From NCBI GenBank assembly GCA_902762325.1, contig CACWNV010000016.1, positions 29,408 to 93,407 of the forward strand: a stretch of 64,000 bases of DNA, given 5' to 3'. Source of the DNA: an uncultured Prevotellaceae bacterium (GTDB lineage: Bacteria; Bacteroidota; Bacteroidia; Bacteroidales; Bacteroidaceae). Position numbers and translations under genes: made by a program. Under the pieces are notes generated by a model. That model was not told the DNA's origin, made no database searches, and was given only the letters and a program-made list of their open reading frames with translations. Positions 19,701 to 27,653 of this stretch are shown here, one piece after another (within the stretch, counting starts at the first letter, position 1; each line of letters starts with the position of its first letter).

Positions 19701-20447
19701 AGCGATGGTAACACCGGCTTTGTCGAAGACAGCCTTGGCAGCTGATACGTCAACGCCCTTGTCGTCAGCCTCTTCAGCCTTCTTCTTCAAGTTGCTGAGA
19801 GCTTCGAAAAGGTCGATGTCACTCTTCTTCACGAACTCCCACTGACAGTTAGCAGGATTCTCTGCATAGACAACATCATAGTAGATACCATAGGTCTCGC
19901 CGTTGGCATTGCTACCAGCCCAGTTTGAACCGTGGTCGGTCTTGATGCCGAGGTATTCACCTTCAACATACGCCAGGTTCTCTGCAACACCGTCTTCTGT
20001 ATTCATGTGTGCAGGCACCTGAAGGGTGTAAACATTCTCACCAACAGAAACGATTGACCACAGACGGTCTCTTGTGCCACTTCCGTTATCTACGAAGCAG
20101 CCTTTGTGGGGACCAAGATTGCCATCATTCGGCTGACGCCAGATGTAGTGAGTACCCCAGCCCTTACTGTTGTCCTGCAGGGCATAGACATCATATTCAC
20201 CATCTTGCAGCATTTCGGGACGGATCAGCAGGAACTTGCCGTTTTTCACGTCGACAATACCCTGTGTACCCCATGCCTCACCCATGAAGAGGTAAGCATT
20301 CTGTCCCACATTGCGGATAGCGAATGTGTCTTCCAGTACTAACGGAGATGCCTTTGGAGCGGGAACGACCCAATCCAAAGCAAACGCCGAAGTACCAAAC
20401 AATGTTGCAAAGAACAACATTGTCAAGAAACGGTAACTTTGTTTCAT
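16740..20447 (-). CDS. Giant secreted modular surface protein with C-terminal sorting tail
   Basis: 1,235 residues. Signal peptide 'MKQSYRFLTMLFFATLF' ending near residue 23, then a ricin-like domain ('NVGQNAYLFMGEAWGTQG') shared with the protein at 1-3270. Three beta-sandwich modules each open with an IVNPxF/Y motif ('SSLIVNPTFDSNIDGW', 'YKIVNPDFISMGDKAGW', 'GVIVNPTYTDGKNGW') and carry 'LPxGxYRxxxxxxYR'. Alanine/lysine-rich FIVAR-like helices separate them. The C-terminus 'VYTIDGRRANKLAKGLNIV' and 'KTIVKKVMVK' is a type IX-like sorting tail. No catalytic domain is visible; carbohydrate binding is an inference from the module type. It is divergent from the related gene at 20697. Confidence 0.85.
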   Translation of the reverse strand: MKQSYRFLTMLFFATLFGTSAFALDWVVPAPKASPLVLEDTFAIRNVGQNAYLFMGEAWGTQGIVDVKNGKFLLIRPEMLQDGEYDVYALQDNSKGWGTHYIWRQPNDGNLGPHKGCFVDNGSGTRDRLWSIVSVGENVYTLQVPAHMNTEDGVAENLAYVEGEYLGIKTDHGSNWAGSNANGETYGIYYDVVYAENPANCQWEFVKKSDIDLFEALSNLKKKAEEADDKGVDVSAAKAVFDKAGVTIAEINEAIAALSEAIAQAATPDKPSDLSSLIVNPTFDSNIDGWSRTMTAQNNQLKTSTNDSESQLVGTTAENNPCRVGYDTFPFYENWNPSANNTVVGKLYQNVKNLPDGVYKASLSVFVNNLDAENATSRTQFMYAGTEQALLTQGQMKEYSVMVAVEGGELEIGFEQTAPIANWIGLDNAKLMYYGNSLDSYKYLSKAISEGWEEDFVDAEYNQAYYDAVVNALASAQDVSTKEEAIAAYASTQEALKALRENVAAYKALRDEFTNLYDNNAMWDEFGGDEDLVVYVEDEMMAYLENHNLTTEEVNAELAKLEELKKAAADATEYADGEDLSYKIVNPDFISMGDKAGWTIDKSDGMGTPTFFSGFTGVLEMWASSFDIYQTIRLPKGAYRLSTRAFYRVGGDADAWSRWKAANGEDKGDNEVRAWLYADNMTNKVPNVFVKLYTDDEVNTYFPDNAGNFSSLTDDNGNIVRVPNGVYSANDVFNSPEFGVNYDSHIDFIVKGGQDVRIGIKANINSALGGWTLWDDFKLEFLTKTNINILKPLIAEAVANAKALAEKPMAKDAAQNLQNAIAAAEAANDGDAIFEAYGLLNEAMPVAQASADKYQKLVDANAKLADALVTYGETAGDEALATANSLYNEIVNGLEAGSFTDEDLTTKIEEIDAAIAALKRPRVEPGFDNDPKDWTGVIVNPTYTDGKNGWTESEEFANNVTVEQETTAIGTKIGFAEGWNKAFEIYQDIEGLPEGTYRVTVQGLYRQSGTGVDAKTWKYGYAESLGKLDLLTDEEKTDVAPFDPRAKVYANNDTIDFARWIFIPDNVDDQQALTAAEASQGSWTAFEDNITDPLTPITYFYPNNRLALANRCDYTFADGVNNKYYDEYQTLPYRYYLNVVYCYVTDNGKLRIGACNKTGQKDDWVPFSNWTLEYLGTQSSHEGTTGLNTVNAAQIISQEVYTIDGRRANKLAKGLNIVKATTADGKTIVKKVMVK

Positions 20448-20530
20448 AATTTAATTTAGTTTGTTAGACAATAGAGTAATAATAAATTTATTTTTCTGAT
20501 TTTTCCTGTTATTATTCAAATAATCACGTG

Positions 20531-20565
20531 CAAACATACAAAAAAAACTTTGTATGACCATCAAA
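20531..20565 (-). promoter_or_regulatory. Candidate promoter of the 16740-20447 gene
   Basis: TATGTTTG (20531-20538) on the minus strand with TTTG at 20562-20565. The spacer is 23 nt and contains a run of eight T residues, so slippage in that tract would change promoter spacing. Confidence 0.5.
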
Positions 20566-20633
20566 CGTCTAAAAAAAATATAATTTTTAACTAAAAATGT
20601 ACTATGGGTTACTGAATAATAATAAAATATGCT

Positions 20634-20641
20634 TATATTTG
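20634..20641 (+). promoter_or_regulatory. -7 box for the 20697-23900 gene
   Basis: TATATTTG, 55 nt upstream of the ATG; the -33 element is weak (ACTG 19 nt away). Confidence 0.5.
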
Positions 20642-20696
20642 CGAACAGAACTATTTTAATTTTAAACAACTATCTAACTAAAATTATTAAATCTTT

Positions 20697-23600
20697 ATGA
20701 AGAAACTGCTACTTTTTGCATTGGGTTTTGCCATGCTGACACCGATGGCACAAGCTCAGGATGAAATTGGCGACGACGTAACAAAGTACGTTGCCAATGC
20801 AGGCTTCGATGATGACCTCACGTTCCAGAATGACGGTTCGTGGAAGAACATCATTGACAAGACAAAGTCGCTCAGTGAACGTAGCTGGGCGTGGATTGCT
20901 GAAGACAGTACTGTCTATGCACATCCGAAAGAGACAAGCTCACAGAATCGTCCTGACGGACGTAAGATGGAGGCTGTCAATGGATTCATCGGTCGTATAA
21001 AAGGATGGACTGTTGAGACTAATCAGAACTTCCCAAGTTGTGAGTGGGTGTACTTCGGCTCAGTACCTTACGACCTGGGCGGCCAGGCTGTGCCTATCGC
21101 CGATGACGGCACTTCTTACCTGACAGTTCCTCAGCGCCCTGCTGCTGTTGAGGGAGAGAACACAGGTTTCGCCTATCTGCGTGCCGGATGGGGCGGACGT
21201 GCTGTCTATAAGCAGGTGGTTAAGCTTCCATGTGCCAAGTACGAGCTGAGCTACTGGGCTATCAACATCAACCCGTCTGCCACCAATGGTAAGAACCTTT
21301 CCAAAGTTACCTGCCGTAAGGATGTTTGGGAGGATGAGACTGGATTTACAGACACCGAATGGACAAGACACTCCATCGAGTTCACACCGACCGACGAGTT
21401 TACTCTGGAATTCGGATTCGAGTCTCAGGGCGGTTCCAATTCTAACCCGTTCCTCTGCATCGACGGTATCAAGCTGATTAAGATTGACGAGGCCGACGAG
21501 GCTGAAATCCTGCTGTCTGACATCCGCGACCTGCTGAAAGACATTGAAGAAGGTGCCAACATGCTGACAGGTGATGTCATCTATGAGTACTATGACCTTG
21601 TGACCGACATTGGCGTAGAGGCTGATGTTGCAGAGGTTGAAGAACTTCGCGCCATCTACGAGCGGGTAAAGGGTCTGGCAAGACAGCTGGAGCAGACAAA
21701 AGCAAACATCGACAAGATCAACGCATTGCTTGACAAGGCTAACAAACTGGCAGAGACAACAAACTATCCTGGCCACGACGCTCTGCTTCAGGCAATCGAG
21801 ACCTATGGTGAAGTGCTGAACTCCGGTTCTATCGAATCTATCGATGCTGCTGTTGACGGACTGGAACAGGCCATCAACAATTACTATCAGAGCCAGCCGG
21901 CAAGCATGGACGAGCCTGCCAACTACACACATCTGGTACAGAACCCGTGGTTCGTTATCGAGTCTGCTGAGCCTACTCTCGAGGAAGACGGTACTGCTAT
22001 CTATCCTAACGCAGAGAACTACACCAGCGGAAGCACCAACTTCGTTGACGGTTCTGCTAACACCGACCTCACTTCTGAAGGATGGTACATCGGTGAAGGC
22101 GGTGGTGACCAGCGTCTGAACTATGTACAGGGACGTACCTGCTGGAACGCATGGAACAGCAACTTCAACACTGTTACCATCAGTCAGGACCTCACTGGTC
22201 TGCCCAACGGATTCTATAAGGTACAGGCCGACCTGATCACTCAGCCCGACATGGCTACTGACCAGCACGTGTTTGCAAAGAGCTCACTGGGATCCGCAAA
22301 CTCTGATGCACTCGAAGTTGGTAACTGGAACGACGGTGACAACGGTGCATGGACTCCGCTGAGAACGAAAGATGCTGTCATCGTCGTCGACGGTAAGCTC
22401 ACCATCGGTGCTACTGGTAGCCACGGCAATTCTGAAGTAGGTGCTGCAGGATGGTTCTGCGCTACCAACTTCCAGCTGCTCTATTGCGGTCCTGCTTCTG
22501 CTGAGCAGATTGCTGAAGCCCTTGCCAACCGTCTGGCAACTGCCCAGGATCTGGTTGCTAAGATGCACTTCGCTGCCGACAAAGCTGTTGCGAGCGACTC
22601 TCTGAACCTCTTCAACAGCAATTATGACCTCGAGCTGCTGAACAACACCATTGCTCTGGCCGAGGCTTCTGAAAGCAAGTATGAAGAGATCATGGCTGAT
22701 GGTAAGACCATCCCGACTGTAAGAGATTCTCTTGCCAACTATACAGATGCTTACGGTGCTGCCCGTGAAATCGTTGAATATGCTCTGAACTACGTGAACA
22801 ATTGGATTGCTTCTCCTCAGGCTACCTACACTGAGGTGGATAACATCCTGAACCTCATGAAGAACTATGTGAACACATACGCTCCTGTCTTCAATGAGGC
22901 TGCTGAAATGGCTGCCAACTCTCAGTCGGGTGCTGTGAAGGATGCACTCAACAACATAATGGCTGCTCAGAAAGCTACATTGTTAAGCGAGATGTGCACT
23001 GCCGAGAAGGTGAACCAACTCGTTGATGAGCTGAAGACAATGATGTACAATGCCAACAAGCAGGAGCTGTATGACCAGAACCCGGATGCAACTGACTACA
23101 CTGCATTCATCCAGAATCCGAAGGCCGAGTCTGAGACTGGCTGGACTCTCATCAAGGGTACTGGCGACAAGAACACCACAAGCGGACAGTACTACACTGA
23201 GGACGGCACACGCTACTTCGACTCTTACAACAGCACACGTGGCGCTCTGAACTTCTATGGAGAGCAGAAGATCATCGGTCTGCCCAACGGAACCTATACC
23301 GTGAAGGTGGAAGTCCGTACCTCTGGCGACGGTGCCTTTATCTTCGCCGGCAATTGCGGTACAGCCAAGAGCGATACCATCTGGAAGGAAATGCCTCTGC
23401 AGACTCGTACCTATCAGGACGACAACACTGGTGAGATGGTAACTGAGACCGTGACCGACACCTACGGACAAATCTACGAGGAAGCTGTTATCCGCTTCGC
23501 TACAATGACAAGTGACGATCCCGACTACTACTATGTACAGAGCATCTTCAATGCCAACGCAGGTAAAGGCCGCGGTTGGGAGCGTATGCAAATTGACGGT

Positions 23601-23900
23601 GTAGTGGTGAACAACCATGAGATGGTTATCGGTATGACAACCGACAGCCTCCGCACAGGCAAGCCATTCACTGGCATGTGGTTCTCTGCTACCAACTGGC
23701 AGCTTGAGTTGACAAAGAAGGGTGACAACACTGGATGGAACGGCCCATTGGCTACTGGTATCGAGGATGTTATCATCGCTGCTCCGAAGGCTGCTGACGG
23801 CATCTATACCATCAATGGTGTCAAGGTGAATGCCATCAACCGTCAGGGTCTTTACATTATCGTAAGAAATGGAAAGGCTCAGAAATTCATGGTGAAATAA
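20697..23900 (+). CDS. Giant secreted modular surface protein with C-terminal sorting tail
   Basis: 1,067 residues. Signal peptide MKKLLLFALGFAMLTPMAQA. Three carbohydrate-binding-like modules are recognisable from 'VANAGFDDDLTF', 'HLVQNPWFVIES' with 'GLPNGFYKVQADL', and 'AFIQNPKAESETGW' with 'GLPNGTYTVKVEVR'. They are joined by acidic, alanine-rich helical segments (about 270-400 and 600-790). The tail 'IYTINGVKVNAINRQGLYII' plus 'GKAQKFMVK' resembles type IX sorting tails. It shares module style with the divergent neighbour, 249 bp away, and with the protein at 1-3270. No enzyme motif is seen. Confidence 0.85.
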   Translation: MKKLLLFALGFAMLTPMAQAQDEIGDDVTKYVANAGFDDDLTFQNDGSWKNIIDKTKSLSERSWAWIAEDSTVYAHPKETSSQNRPDGRKMEAVNGFIGRIKGWTVETNQNFPSCEWVYFGSVPYDLGGQAVPIADDGTSYLTVPQRPAAVEGENTGFAYLRAGWGGRAVYKQVVKLPCAKYELSYWAININPSATNGKNLSKVTCRKDVWEDETGFTDTEWTRHSIEFTPTDEFTLEFGFESQGGSNSNPFLCIDGIKLIKIDEADEAEILLSDIRDLLKDIEEGANMLTGDVIYEYYDLVTDIGVEADVAEVEELRAIYERVKGLARQLEQTKANIDKINALLDKANKLAETTNYPGHDALLQAIETYGEVLNSGSIESIDAAVDGLEQAINNYYQSQPASMDEPANYTHLVQNPWFVIESAEPTLEEDGTAIYPNAENYTSGSTNFVDGSANTDLTSEGWYIGEGGGDQRLNYVQGRTCWNAWNSNFNTVTISQDLTGLPNGFYKVQADLITQPDMATDQHVFAKSSLGSANSDALEVGNWNDGDNGAWTPLRTKDAVIVVDGKLTIGATGSHGNSEVGAAGWFCATNFQLLYCGPASAEQIAEALANRLATAQDLVAKMHFAADKAVASDSLNLFNSNYDLELLNNTIALAEASESKYEEIMADGKTIPTVRDSLANYTDAYGAAREIVEYALNYVNNWIASPQATYTEVDNILNLMKNYVNTYAPVFNEAAEMAANSQSGAVKDALNNIMAAQKATLLSEMCTAEKVNQLVDELKTMMYNANKQELYDQNPDATDYTAFIQNPKAESETGWTLIKGTGDKNTTSGQYYTEDGTRYFDSYNSTRGALNFYGEQKIIGLPNGTYTVKVEVRTSGDGAFIFAGNCGTAKSDTIWKEMPLQTRTYQDDNTGEMVTETVTDTYGQIYEEAVIRFATMTSDDPDYYYVQSIFNANAGKGRGWERMQIDGVVVNNHEMVIGMTTDSLRTGKPFTGMWFSATNWQLELTKKGDNTGWNGPLATGIEDVIIAAPKAADGIYTINGVKVNAINRQGLYIIVRNGKAQKFMVK

Positions 23901-23925
23901 ATAACTTTCATACCTTAATTATTTA

Positions 23926-23961
23926 GTGGGGGACATCCTTTGTGGTGTTCTCCACTTTTTT
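23926..23961 (+). terminator. Intrinsic terminator after the 20697-23900 gene
   Basis: GTGGGGGACATC pairs with TGGTGTTCTCCAC (some G-T pairs) around a TTTG loop and is followed by six T residues. Confidence 0.75.
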
Positions 23962-24027
23962 ATGTCCGTCTTTGAGATGCTAATTTCTATGCAGACAGGC
24001 TTTTCAAGATTATTTCCCGATGAAAAA

Positions 24028-24059
24028 TTTGCAGCATTAAAACGATTTAAGTACATTTG
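24028..24059 (+). promoter_or_regulatory. Promoter of ruvB-coaD-ybeY
   Basis: TTTG (24028-24031), 20 nt, TACATTTG (24052-24059): full consensus, 29 nt before the ruvB ATG. Confidence 0.75.
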
Positions 24060-24088
24060 CGCTCAAAAGAAAAAAGCATCTCTGACGA

Positions 24089-25123
24089 ATGACAGAAAAC
24101 TTCGACATAAGAGAGGAACGGCTCTCTGCAGCTGAAAAAGACTTCGAGAATGCACTGCGCCCGCTCAAATTCCAGGATTTCAGCGGCCAACAGAGCGTCG
24201 TGGAGAACCTGGAAGTCTTTGTAGAAGCAGCCAAATACCGTGGTGAACCTCTTGACCACACACTGCTACATGGTCCGCCCGGACTGGGCAAGACCACCCT
24301 GAGCAATATCATTGCCAACGAATTGGGCGTGGGATTCAAAATCACCAGCGGCCCCGTGCTTGACAAGCCCGGCGACCTGGCGGGTATCCTCACATCCCTG
24401 GAGCCCAACGACGTCCTTTTCATCGATGAAATTCACCGGCTCTCACCCGTGGTAGAAGAATACCTGTACTCTGCCATGGAAGACTACCGCATCGACATCA
24501 TGATCGACAAAGGACCCTCGGCACGGTCGATACAGATCGACCTGAATCCTTTCACACTTGTGGGAGCAACCACCAGAAGCGGCCTGCTTACCGCTCCACT
24601 GCGTGCCCGTTTCGGTATCAACATGCACCTGGAATACTATGATCCTGCCACGCTCACCCGGATTATCGAGCGTAGTTCAGGTATCCTGCGTGTGCCCATC
24701 GACCACGAAGCAGCCTGTGAGATTGCGCGTCGTTCACGCGGTACGCCCCGTATAGCCAATGCCCTGCTGCGCCGAGTGCGCGACTTCGCACAAGTAAGGG
24801 GAAGCGGACGCATCGAACCGTCAATCACTCAGATTGCCCTGAAAGCACTGAACATCGACCAGTATGGACTGGATGAGATAGACAACAAGATCCTGCTGAC
24901 CATCATCGACAAATTCCGCGGCGGTCCCGTCGGGTTGTCGACGATTGCCACTGCCATCGGCGAGGACACAGGAACCGTGGAAGAAGTCTACGAACCGTTC
25001 CTCATCATGGAAGGATTCATCAAGCGTACGCCGCGCGGACGTGTGGCGACACAGCTGGCTTACGACCATTTAGGACGCAACCCGTATTCAGGAAGAAATG
25101 TAGAACCAGGATTATTCGAATAA
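24089..25123 (+). CDS. ruvB: Holliday junction branch migration ATPase RuvB
   Basis: AAA+ motor of the RuvAB complex, driving branch migration at Holliday junctions. 344 residues, normal length. Walker [10 protein letters not shown] at residues 62-70, Walker B 'LFIDEIHRL', sensor/arginine-finger segment '[18 protein letters not shown]', and the C-terminal winged helix with '[16 protein letters not shown]'. It is the first gene of a plus-strand operon; coaD starts 4 nt after the stop. The start follows a consensus promoter. Confidence 0.97.
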   Translation: MTENFDIREERLSAAEKDFENALRPLKFQDFSGQQSVVENLEVFVEAAKYRGEPLDHTLLHGPPGLGKTTLSNIIANELGVGFKITSGPVLDKPGDLAGILTSLEPNDVLFIDEIHRLSPVVEEYLYSAMEDYRIDIMIDKGPSARSIQIDLNPFTLVGATTRSGLLTAPLRARFGINMHLEYYDPATLTRIIERSSGILRVPIDHEAACEIARRSRGTPRIANALLRRVRDFAQVRGSGRIEPSITQIALKALNIDQYGLDEIDNKILLTIIDKFRGGPVGLSTIATAIGEDTGTVEEVYEPFLIMEGFIKRTPRGRVATQLAYDHLGRNPYSGRNVEPGLFE

Positions 25124-25127
25124 AAGC

Positions 25128-25577
25128 ATGAGAACAGGAATATTCACAGGGAGCTTCGACCCCTACACCATCGGACACGATAACATTCTGAGACGGGCTC
25201 TGCCCCTCTTCGACCGTATCATCATCGGCATCGGAGTGAACGAACAGAAAAAGTACATGCTTTCTGCCGACATGCGGAAGAAAAAGATTCAGGAGCTCTA
25301 TCGCAACGAGCCGCGCATCACCGTGAAGACTTACAACGACCTCACCATCGACTTCGCCAAGCGCGAAATGGCACAGTATATTATTAAAGGTGTAAGGTCG
25401 GTGAAAGACTTTGAGTACGAACGCGAGATGGCTGAGGCCAACTATCGGTTGTCGGGCATAGACACACTGTTGCTTTTTGCCGACCCCAGCCTGTCATTTC
25501 TCAGTTCAAGCATGGTGCGCGAGCTGATTCACTTCGGAAAAGACGTGCGTGAATTCCTGCCCACGGCAAAGAAATAG
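25128..25577 (+). CDS. coaD: Pantetheine-phosphate adenylyltransferase
   Basis: Transfers AMP from ATP to 4'-phosphopantetheine, the penultimate step of coenzyme A synthesis. 149 residues. The nucleotidyltransferase motif 'TGSFDPYTIGH' (residues 7-17) contains the TxGH-type signature, and 'SSSMVRELIHFGKDV' is the second nucleotide-binding motif (ISSTxVR type). It sits 4 nt after ruvB and 26 nt before ybeY. Confidence 0.95.
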   Translation: MRTGIFTGSFDPYTIGHDNILRRALPLFDRIIIGIGVNEQKKYMLSADMRKKKIQELYRNEPRITVKTYNDLTIDFAKREMAQYIIKGVRSVKDFEYEREMAEANYRLSGIDTLLLFADPSLSFLSSSMVRELIHFGKDVREFLPTAKK

Positions 25578-25603
25578 TTTTCTCACACTACAATATAGGA
25601 AGA

Positions 25604-26020
25604 ATGATCAGTTATCAAGCAGAGGGCGTGAAAATGCCTAACATAAAGAAAAGGGCAACAACAGCCTGGATCAGGGCTGTCGCTGCCACTTATGGAAGAA
25701 AAGTCGGGGAGGTGGGATACTTGTTCGTCGACGATGAGAGAATCCTTGAGACAAACCGCACTTACCTCGGACACGACTATTATACCGATATTATCACCTT
25801 CGACTACGATGAGGGCGACACCATCAACGGCGATCTTTTCATCAGCCTTGACACGGTACGCACCAACGCAGAGAAGTACAACAAACCTTATGAAGAGGAG
25901 CTGCACCGTGTCATCATCCACGGAATCCTGCACCTTTGCGGCATCAACGACAAAGGGCCGGGGGAGCGTGAAATCATGGAAGCAGCAGAAAACAAGGCAC
26001 TCCAGATGCTCAACGCATAA
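25604..26020 (+). CDS. ybeY: Endoribonuclease YbeY (rRNA maturation factor), variant zinc site
   Basis: Single-strand endoribonuclease involved in 16S rRNA 3' maturation and ribosome quality control. 138 residues. 'YLGHDYYTDIITFDYDEG' is the family's conserved N-terminal segment. The zinc motif reads HGILHLCGIND: H106 and H110 are present, but the usual third histidine of HGxLHLxGxDH is D116. That may be normal for Bacteroidota; I cannot verify it here. The last codons form one arm of a terminator stem. It is probably co-transcribed with ruvB and coaD. Confidence 0.9.
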   Translation: MISYQAEGVKMPNIKKRATTAWIRAVAATYGRKVGEVGYLFVDDERILETNRTYLGHDYYTDIITFDYDEGDTINGDLFISLDTVRTNAEKYNKPYEEELHRVIIHGILHLCGINDKGPGEREIMEAAENKALQMLNA

Positions 26021-26037
26021 CTGGAGTGCCCTTTTTC
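25996..26037 (+). terminator. Terminator overlapping the ybeY stop codon
   Basis: GGCACTCCAG (25996-26005) and CTGGAGTGCC (26021-26030) form a perfect 10-bp stem followed by CTTTTTC. The left arm lies within ybeY coding sequence. It separates ybeY from the convergent S41 peptidase. Confidence 0.8.
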
Positions 26038-26043
26038 ATTCAG

Positions 26044-27621
26044 CTATTCTTTATTTCCTAACAGGCTAATCGCCTTGTTGACAATATCGCTGTCTTCGTT
26101 TATAATGGCGAAGTATTCGCTCATGTCCCATAAGTCGCGTGCCACAAGCGCCTTCAGCTGAGACTTCAATCGGGGAAGCGTACGCTGCAGCTCTGCATCA
26201 TCAACGGGCTTGATTTTCTGCTTCTCAGCCTCGGCAAGCATCTCATCGATGAGTGACTTTGGAACCTCAAAGCCTTTTTTGAAATCCTCAAAGGTCTGAT
26301 ACTGCTTCTTCAGTTCTTTCCGGTTACGATCGATGTAGCGCAAGTTGGCATTGATGATGATGCTCTTTGCTGCCAGCTGCCGATGGAACCGTGTATATTG
26401 AGTGGTGTCAAGCGGAACGAAGAAGTCGGGCATGATACCACCGCCGCCATAGACAGGGCGATGCTTACGCAGCGTATAGCACTTCAAAGAGTCGGCAAAA
26501 TGGATGCTGTCGGCAGAGTACAGTTCACCATGCTTGAAGCGCTTCTCAATGTCCTCGGCGTACTCCTTGCTCTCCCCTTTCACGTATGGTTTCTGGATAC
26601 AACGGCCCGCCGGTGTGTAATAATGGGCAACGGTAAGGCGGATCATGCTTCCGTCGGGGAAGTCGATAGGACGCTGGACAAGTCCTTTTCCGAATGTACG
26701 ACGTCCCACTACCTGACCGCGGTCCTGGTCCTGAATGGCTCCCGTCACAATCTCTGAGGCAGAAGCAGAATACTCATTGACAAGCACTATCACCTTGCCG
26801 TCGAGCAGCTTGCCATTGCCTCTGGCGCGGAACTCCTGACGGGAAATGCGTCGTCCTTCTGTATAGACGATAAGGTCGTTCTGCTGTAAGAATTCATTGG
26901 CTATCATCACGGCAGCCTGCATGTAGCCGCCGCCGTTCTCCTGAAGGTCGAGTATCAGATCGCGCATTCCCTGTGCCTTCAGCGTGCTCACTCCTTCCAT
27001 GAACTCATCGTAGGTCGTTGCGCCAAAGCTTCCGATTCTGATGTAGCCCACTTCCGGACGAATCATATAGACGGCATCCAGGGTCTTCACTGGAATCTTG
27101 TCTCTGACGACCGTGAAGTTCTGTATGCCGCTGATTCCACGACGTACAATGCCGAGCCGAACCTTTGTGCCTTTCTTGCCACGCAGACGGCGCATGATCT
27201 CTTCCTTCGACATCTTCACGCCGGCAATAGCCGTATCATTGACCAGCACGATGCGGTCGCCGGCAATGATGCCCACTTTCTCTGAAGGACCGTTGGTAAC
27301 CGGCTGTATCACCATCAGCGTGTCTTCAATCATATTGAACTGTACACCGATGCCCTCAAACGAACCTTGCAGCGGCTCATTCATGGCCTTTGTCTCCTTG
27401 GCAGTGGAGTAAGCAGAATGCGGATCCAGCTTCTCAATCATTCCACGGATACCGTCTTCCACCAGCTTCTGTTCATCAACGGAGTCGACATACATATTCA
27501 GGATAGCCAGTTCGGCCATCTGAAGCTTTCGCAAAGGGCTGTCTTCACCAAAGTTCAATCGAATCTGGGCTGTCACCTGCATAGCAAGCAACAGCATGAC
27601 AGCTGTCAATACTTTTCTCAT
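26044..27621 (-). CDS. S41 family C-terminal processing peptidase
   Basis: Secreted or periplasmic serine/lysine protease of the CtpA/Prc type. 525 residues. Signal peptide MRKVLTAVMLLLAMQVTA, an N-terminal helical region, a PDZ domain around 80-165 ('GSFEGIGVQF', 'GIIAGDRIVLVND'), then the catalytic domain with 'LQENGGGYMQ', nucleophile serine in 'NEYSASASE' and lysine in 'RTFGKGLVQ'. It lies 32 nt downstream of parE on the same strand and is likely part of its transcript. Confidence 0.92.
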   Translation of the reverse strand: MRKVLTAVMLLLAMQVTAQIRLNFGEDSPLRKLQMAELAILNMYVDSVDEQKLVEDGIRGMIEKLDPHSAYSTAKETKAMNEPLQGSFEGIGVQFNMIEDTLMVIQPVTNGPSEKVGIIAGDRIVLVNDTAIAGVKMSKEEIMRRLRGKKGTKVRLGIVRRGISGIQNFTVVRDKIPVKTLDAVYMIRPEVGYIRIGSFGATTYDEFMEGVSTLKAQGMRDLILDLQENGGGYMQAAVMIANEFLQQNDLIVYTEGRRISRQEFRARGNGKLLDGKVIVLVNEYSASASEIVTGAIQDQDRGQVVGRRTFGKGLVQRPIDFPDGSMIRLTVAHYYTPAGRCIQKPYVKGESKEYAEDIEKRFKHGELYSADSIHFADSLKCYTLRKHRPVYGGGGIMPDFFVPLDTTQYTRFHRQLAAKSIIINANLRYIDRNRKELKKQYQTFEDFKKGFEVPKSLIDEMLAEAEKQKIKPVDDAELQRTLPRLKSQLKALVARDLWDMSEYFAIINEDSDIVNKAISLLGNKE

Positions 27622-27653
27622 TATTTGTCTGTTTATTGTTTTTTGCTCTTCTT

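Noticed and set aside
21060-22268. 402-codon open frame on the minus strand
   Set aside because: It lies wholly inside and antisense to the 1,067-aa secreted protein, has no promoter, and its translation is low-complexity Val/Leu/Cys-rich sequence typical of a reverse frame.
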